Source of the DNA: Tetradesmus obliquus
Lineage: Eukaryota > Chlorophyta > Chlorophyceae > Sphaeropleales > Scenedesmaceae
DNA length: 64,000 nucleotides
Assembly (NCBI GenBank): GCA_030272155.1
Contig: CP126193.1
Location: 1,302,001-1,366,000 of the forward strand
Direction of reading: 5' to 3'
Part shown: piece after piece, positions 58,932 through 64,000 of the stretch
Position numbering within the stretch: the first letter of the stretch is position 1
How the letters are laid out: each line of letters starts with the position of its first letter
Position numbers and translations under genes: made by a program
The notes under the pieces: generated by a model
What the model saw: the letters and a program-made list of their open reading frames with translations, nothing else
The model's database searches: none
What the model was told of the DNA's origin: nothing

Positions 58932-61391
58932 ACGTTTCGGAATCCTGCTAGATGGTTACTAATACTATTTTAAACTCCCTCTAGATGGATTGAGTGTCAC
59001 GATACAGCCAGCAGCATGGCAGAGCCGAGTAGTCATCTATTGTATAGTGTCACACAATAGCACAAATGGGTCAGTCCAGCACACTTACATAAAAAAACTG
59101 CTTGCATGCTAACATCCGGCGCAAGTAGGATTTGATGTCTTGTCACTCAGGGCTTTAGTGGCGGGCGCGCCATATGGACACACCTTCCTCGCAGGCTGCA
59201 GATGTTGGGGCTCCAAGGCAGCCTGCCTTACGAGTACGCTATGAGTATTTTTTTTTGATGCTTGAAATTTTTGAGGTGGGCACACTGCAGGCAAGCCCCG
59301 GCCTGTTGCCTTACAGCGTTCCCGCCGAGTGTCCTGCACTCGTGTGCCTGCAGCACTGTCCGCAGGGTTGCAACTCAGGAAAACAGCGAAATTCAAGGAG
59401 TTTGACTTGCGAGTTGAGCAATGTCACAGTCTTGGTAACACGTTGCATCACCATACGCTGGTTGGCATGTGCTGGTTGGTTACGCTGGTTTGCATGTGCT
59501 GCATCTAAAGGGTGCTTGGTGTGACAAGACTCTTGAGTTTGACAAATAGCTGGGTTGCCATTCAATTGAGCAGGTGCAAGCTGCTCCACTGCATGATGGC
59601 ACAGAGTACGTAAATGCAGCCATCTATGCTGCGCATCGCATGACCACACAACACTGTCACAACAATTGTGACCAAGGTGCAGTGCCTCAGGCAGACATAC
59701 GCCAAAGAACTCGAACACAAAATCATCCTGACCTGATACGCTGCAGCTGTAGCAGTTGAAATATGCTCAGCGAGCACTGCGCGCTGGCCTGGTACTCCTC
59801 CCAACAAACTAAGAGGCTCAGGCGCAAGCATACCCAACAACTTTGTTTTTGAAAAGCAAAACCCTCGTGTTGTCAAGCAGCAACCAGGCAGAGTCAGGCA
59901 AAGCCATGAAGCATGCAGACAATGACAAAGTGAGCCCAGGCAGGACATGCAGATAACTCAGCTGTGGTAACCTTGAACAGCCCACGCTGAAGCCTTCAGC
60001 TGGCAGCCAGTTCCAGCACCACACCAACACAGCGAAACAGCAGCAACAGAACACCACCCAGCAGTGCAAATGCACAAGCAGGGGTTGGGCGTACACAGCC
60101 TTTGGTTTGATCACGAACTGGCCGGGCTGCAAGCGGAAAAAGTGTGACGCAGCTGCAGCCCTCATCAGATCCATCCAACAGTGTAATTCTGCCGACTGCC
60201 GACACACAGCGTGTCTTGCTGCAGGGTTCATCGATTACAGAGCAGCGCACAGCAGCATCCAAGTGCTGTGAAGCACGCAACACATTGTGCAGCAGCAGCA
60301 GCAGCAGATGGCCACAGTGTCGCAAGTGCTGGAGTGAAGTGCTAAAGCATGCGTGTGGTTGTCAGGTGAGTGAGTGAGTGAGTGACTACCCAGGCCGCTC
60401 TGCAGCTCCTGGGTAAGTTAAGGCTAAGAGGGTGTGTGTGGCCAGGGGCAGCGCCCCTGGGCTCCACACCCTCTACCTGTCGTCAGGAATAATGCTTCAG
60501 GTCCGTGCTGTCATTTGCTCTGCAGTGCGCCGCAGCAGCGGTAGTTTTTGCAGTGTGCAAATAGGCATGGAGTGACATAAGAGGGCCACACCAGTTGGTG
60601 CGCATGTGCTCAAGAGGTCTGTGAATGATGGTTGCCTGCCAGGCATCAGGAGCAGTGCGCAGGCAGAACACACCATTGGCGCTGACATCACCACACCCAG
60701 CCCAAACAACCAACCATTCTGACAAACTCAACAGCGGCTTGTGCTACACCCAAGTAGCGACAGCTATCTTACGATGCAGTTCCAACGGTAAAATACACAG
60801 GATCAACACAACACAGCCACAGGGCCAGCACAACAGCAGGAGGATGGCTCCCCTGCATGTTGTGCTGCACCAACGACCTGTCTTGCAAGGTGCGCTGCGG
60901 TCCACATAAAGAAACAACAGGACAGCCGCATTGTCCTGAATGTGTTCCAATCTTTTAGAATGTGTAAGGGGCTGGTTGATTGCAGCTGGATTGTTGTTGT
61001 ACAACAAGCGGCTGCCGAAGATACGGCGAGGACGTGCCACACGTGTGTGACATGTGGACTGCAACATGAACAGTGCTTGTCTGGCAGTGCGGTGCTTGTG
61101 AAGATGCTGTAGCCTAGCATGCACCACCTACTAGTGCCAGCAGCAGGTCAAGTTTTATGGCACTGCCACGAAGCAACACTCGACAGGCGGACACAAGCAA
61201 CTACACCAACATGTCGTCATGCCAAAGCGTCACAAGGCCGTAGTACAGCAGAACACAACACAACACAACACTACACAATATGACACCTTGAAATTATTTC
61301 ACTAGAACACAACGCACCCCAGGACTGCAACCTGCCGCAAGCAACAGCCCAGCGAGCTGCTACCCCGCTCATGAGGGTGATAGCGAGGCAC
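58932..61391. other. Intergenic, 2.5 kb
   Basis: It separates the second and third ARM genes, both on the minus strand. It contains a (GTGA)n run near 60365-60384, a large hairpin at 60427-60474, and an (AACAC)n run near 61255-61270. No gene is supported. Confidence 0.5.
60427..60474. repeat. Large two-part hairpin
   Basis: Outer arms of 10 bp (AGAGGGTGTG/CACACCCTCT) and inner arms of 8 bp (CCAGGGGC/GCCCCTGG) enclose a 3-base loop, with a 5/4-base internal loop between. It sits next to a GTGA microsatellite. It resembles a structured RNA or the tip of a small foldback element. Confidence 0.65.
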
Positions 61392-64000
61392 CTAGTCTGT
61401 GTTTACCTGTGCCACAGCAGCAAGCCACCGCCCAGATACCTCCAAGTGCCGCTGCCTGTCAGCCACGCGCTGCCATGACTGCACCACACTCTCTTGCTCT
61501 GCTGCTGTCCAAGGCTGCTGCATGTGCAGATGCTGTCTTGCAAGCAGCGTCACCGCATGGTGTTGATGCGCTTTCAGAGCTGCAAAAAACCGCTGGTACT
61601 GCCGCGCAGCCGCTCGCACTGCTGCCTCCATGCTTGACAGCCGCGCCTGCAGCGATGCATCAGCCAGGAACTGTGGAGCGGCCACCGCCTGCCGCACATG
61701 CCTGATGTACGGCGCCAGGCTCGCCTGTCCTGTCTTATGCACTGCCAAGGCCTCCAGCTCTGCAAACAATGCCAGTGTCAGCGCTGGCCGCTGCAAGCAT
61801 CTTATGAGCCCAGGCAAGAATCTGGGTGTCCCTTTACAGGCAGCCGACACCACACACAGCCAGTGCACGAGCTCCAGCAGCTGCTTCGCGCGCGGCGAGT
61901 CTGCAGCACACCCTAGCAGCTCCTGCTGGATGTCTAGCATGCTGTTCATTGCCTCCGTGCGCCCTGGCGCCGCCAGCAGCGGCAGCACTGCAGGCATTTC
62001 ACAGGCCAGCTGCGCAAGCGCCTTTGCAGCGAGTGTCATGGCTGGCGCTCGGCTCTGCACGATGCCCACCAGCGCATCGACATGCTGCTCGCTGCTCAGC
62101 GCGTGCAGCCGATCAGGCGCCTCAATCAGGCTGAGCAGCACCTCGCCTGCAGCAACTGCAGGGCCCGGATGCGCGGCCTGTGCCATGGCTGCAAGCAGGC
62201 CGCTGCTGTGCTGCAGGACTGCCTGCTGTGCCCACTCAGGCGACCCGGCTCCACAGAACACGCTGATCAGGCCCATCATTGTGTGGCACACAAGTGGGCT
62301 GGTTTGCGGTGCCACCAGCGACAGGATGGTGGGAATGTGCAGCATCAGCGCCCGGCGCCCGGCATCAAACGGAGCCAGCATCTGCAATATGGCTGCTGCA
62401 GGCTCTGCCACGACACCCCCCTGCATCACAGCCTGCGCGCGAAGTTACATGCAGGCAGCACCAGTCAAATCAAGCAACAGCATTGCAGCCACAGAGGCAT
62501 TGCAGCGTCAGCCAGCAGCATGGCATTGCTCAGGCAAGTAGCTGAAATCTTAGGTCTGGCAGATGGTGGCAGGCACCGTGACACACAAGCTCTGCTGCGG
62601 TGCAACGTGTGTGCTGCAAATAAAATAACAGGGCGGGCACACCTGTAGCAGCGGCTGCAGGTCCAGCTCTGCCAGCTCTGCCATGGCCTCGTCGTCATTG
62701 CTTGTCACAACCTGCAGCACGAGAGCAGCATGTCCCTGGCAGGGAGCCGGCTCGGCCACCATCTCCAGCAGCACCTGGCACAGCAGCAGCAGCAGCAGCA
62801 CAGCACAGCAGCAGCATGTAATTTCAGGCGCAATCAGCAGAAGCCATGGTGCACACTAAACACCGCTGAATCACCTAGGTGATGCCTGCGCCAGTGGCTC
62901 AGCACACGCATTGGCGAAAAAGTGGGCGGCCTGCAAGTCTCGATTGGGATGCTGACATTGGCAGCAGATGCGCATCCCATATCAAGTTGTATTAGCTAAA
63001 AGAGCTCAGCACCAATAACCCAGTTTGCTGGCACAGCAACTGCTGGAGGCAGCCATACCTTGATGTGCTGCCTCAGCTGTACTGGCCCGGCGGGCGTGCC
63101 TGCCAGGCTGAGCAGCACCTCGCCTGCGGCAACTGCAGTGTCTGGATGCGCGGTCTGCGACATGGCTGCCAGCAGGCCGCTGCTGTGCTGCAGGACTACC
63201 TGCTGTGCCCACTCAGGTGCCGCAGGTTCACTCAATGCGCGAATTGCGTGCATTGCCATGCGGCAGAGTACGCTGTCGGCTTGCGGTGCTACCAGCGACA
63301 GAATCGTGGAAATGTGCGGCAGCAGCGACTGGCGTCCAGCATTAGTGAGCGCTAGACAGGTGATTGTGCCCATTGACAAAGCTGCTGCACGGTCTCCCTG
63401 CAATGCAGCCTGCAAAGAAGCAGCAGCAGGCAGCACAGAGGAAATCAGCCGAGCACAATACCACCACAGAGAGCATCTGTACCTTGGACAACCAGCAAGC
63501 AAGCAAACAAGGAAGCAAGCAACAACGCATTTCTAAGATGAGTGTTTGAAAGCAAGGTCATGCATACGGAGTGCAGGGCAGGGCACGTGAAGCAAACAGC
63601 AACAGCAGAGCTATCACACCTGCAGCAGCGGCTGCGGGCCTAGGGCTGCCAAAGTTGCCACCGTCTCCTCAGTGACTGGGTACACGGCGGCACTGGCCAC
63701 CTGAAACAGTGCCTTGGCCACCAGTGCCTGGCAGGGAGCCTGCACAGCCACCAGCTCCAGCAGCACCTGGCACAGCAGCAGCAGCAGCAGCAGAAACCAA
63801 AAGCCGTGAGCTGCGTCTTATACACACCTTGGTGTAAGCTGCCTCTGGGGCCAGTGTGCGTACTGCTGTGCTGCCAGCACCAGTGGCCAATGGCCTTCAA
63901 GCCGTTCTCCTAAGCCGTCGCGCTCAGCATGCTGTGTTGCGCATCACCAGCTATGCTCATCCAGCAGCTGCTGGCAGTGTCCTCACCTTGATGTGCGGCC
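61392..64000 (-). CDS. ARM-repeat protein with repeated exon pairs, 5' partial
   Basis: Exons seen, in coding order: 64000-63987 (partial), 63766-63620, 63409-63059, 62774-62643 and 62432-61392. All meet in phase 0. They alternate between a short type (VLLELVAVQAPCQALVAKAL.., ending QPLLQ; 49 and 44 codons) and a long type (AALQGDRAAALSMGTI..ISTILSLVAP..AAPEWAQQVVLQHSSGLLAAM..; 117 codons). The last exon starts as a long-type unit and adds a C-terminal domain paralogous to the end of the first ARM gene (APAMTLAAKALAQLACEMP, then a helical ..YQRFFAALKAHQHH tail). The upstream partial exon ends HIK, as the long type does. The protein thus grew by duplication of an exon pair. The start lies beyond the window. 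Function is unknown; a scaffold role is inferred from the fold. Confidence 0.78.

Overview
This is a nuclear window from a eukaryote, most likely a chlorophyte green alga of the Sphaeropleales/Chlamydomonadales type (Scenedesmus-like). The signs are intron-rich genes with GT..AG introns of roughly 90-350 bases, long CAG/CTG trinucleotide tracts that read as Gln, Ala or Ser depending on frame, an F-box/LRR and ARM-repeat paralog background, and a ciliary B9-domain gene beside ordinary eukaryotic housekeeping genes. The taxonomic call is inference; the gene models below were spliced by hand from frame, phase and splice-site agreement.

Layout. 1-3.9 kb (+): a decayed LRR terminal exon, then an LRR gene broken by two frame changes. 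4.6-6.5 kb (-): a secreted GlpQ-type glycerophosphodiester phosphodiesterase in three exons. 7.9-9.4 kb (-): a four-exon, probably plastid-targeted protein of unknown family. 10.3-18.8 kb (+): a five-exon gene for a ~2560-residue Gln/Ser/Ala-rich protein ending in a long coiled coil. 20.1-21.3 kb (-): an F-box-like LRR protein. 23.3-25.6 kb (-): a secreted SMP-30/gluconolactonase-like beta-propeller in five exons. 26.5-30.1 kb (-): an eight-exon B9-domain protein (ciliary transition-zone family). 30.6-33.8 kb (+): a complete nine-exon UBLCP1 (ubiquitin-like domain CTD phosphatase that acts on the proteasome), divergent from the B9 gene. 35.9-36.4 kb (-): NAA20, the NatB catalytic subunit, in one exon. 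37.5-49.6 kb (+): a ~17-exon gene for a ~2100-residue protein that starts with a BAR-like membrane-curvature domain and continues into coiled coil and Ala/Gln-rich tails. 51.8-64 kb (-): three ARM-repeat genes, the last built from repeated exon pairs and cut by the window edge.

The most unusual theme is structural. In at least three unrelated genes (UBLCP1, the BAR gene, an LRR gene) short segments carrying a splice site or the 3' terminal exon have been tandemly duplicated beside the functional copy, giving decoy 3' splice sites, one in-frame mini-exon, and fading copies of last exons past the stop codon. Many 3' splice sites lie at the end of (CTG)n runs, so the trinucleotide expansions also appear to serve as polypyrimidine tracts. 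In NAA20 the stop codon is directly followed in frame by 18 Gln codons and then another stop. No mobile element with recognisable coding capacity, CRISPR array, rRNA or tRNA gene could be supported.
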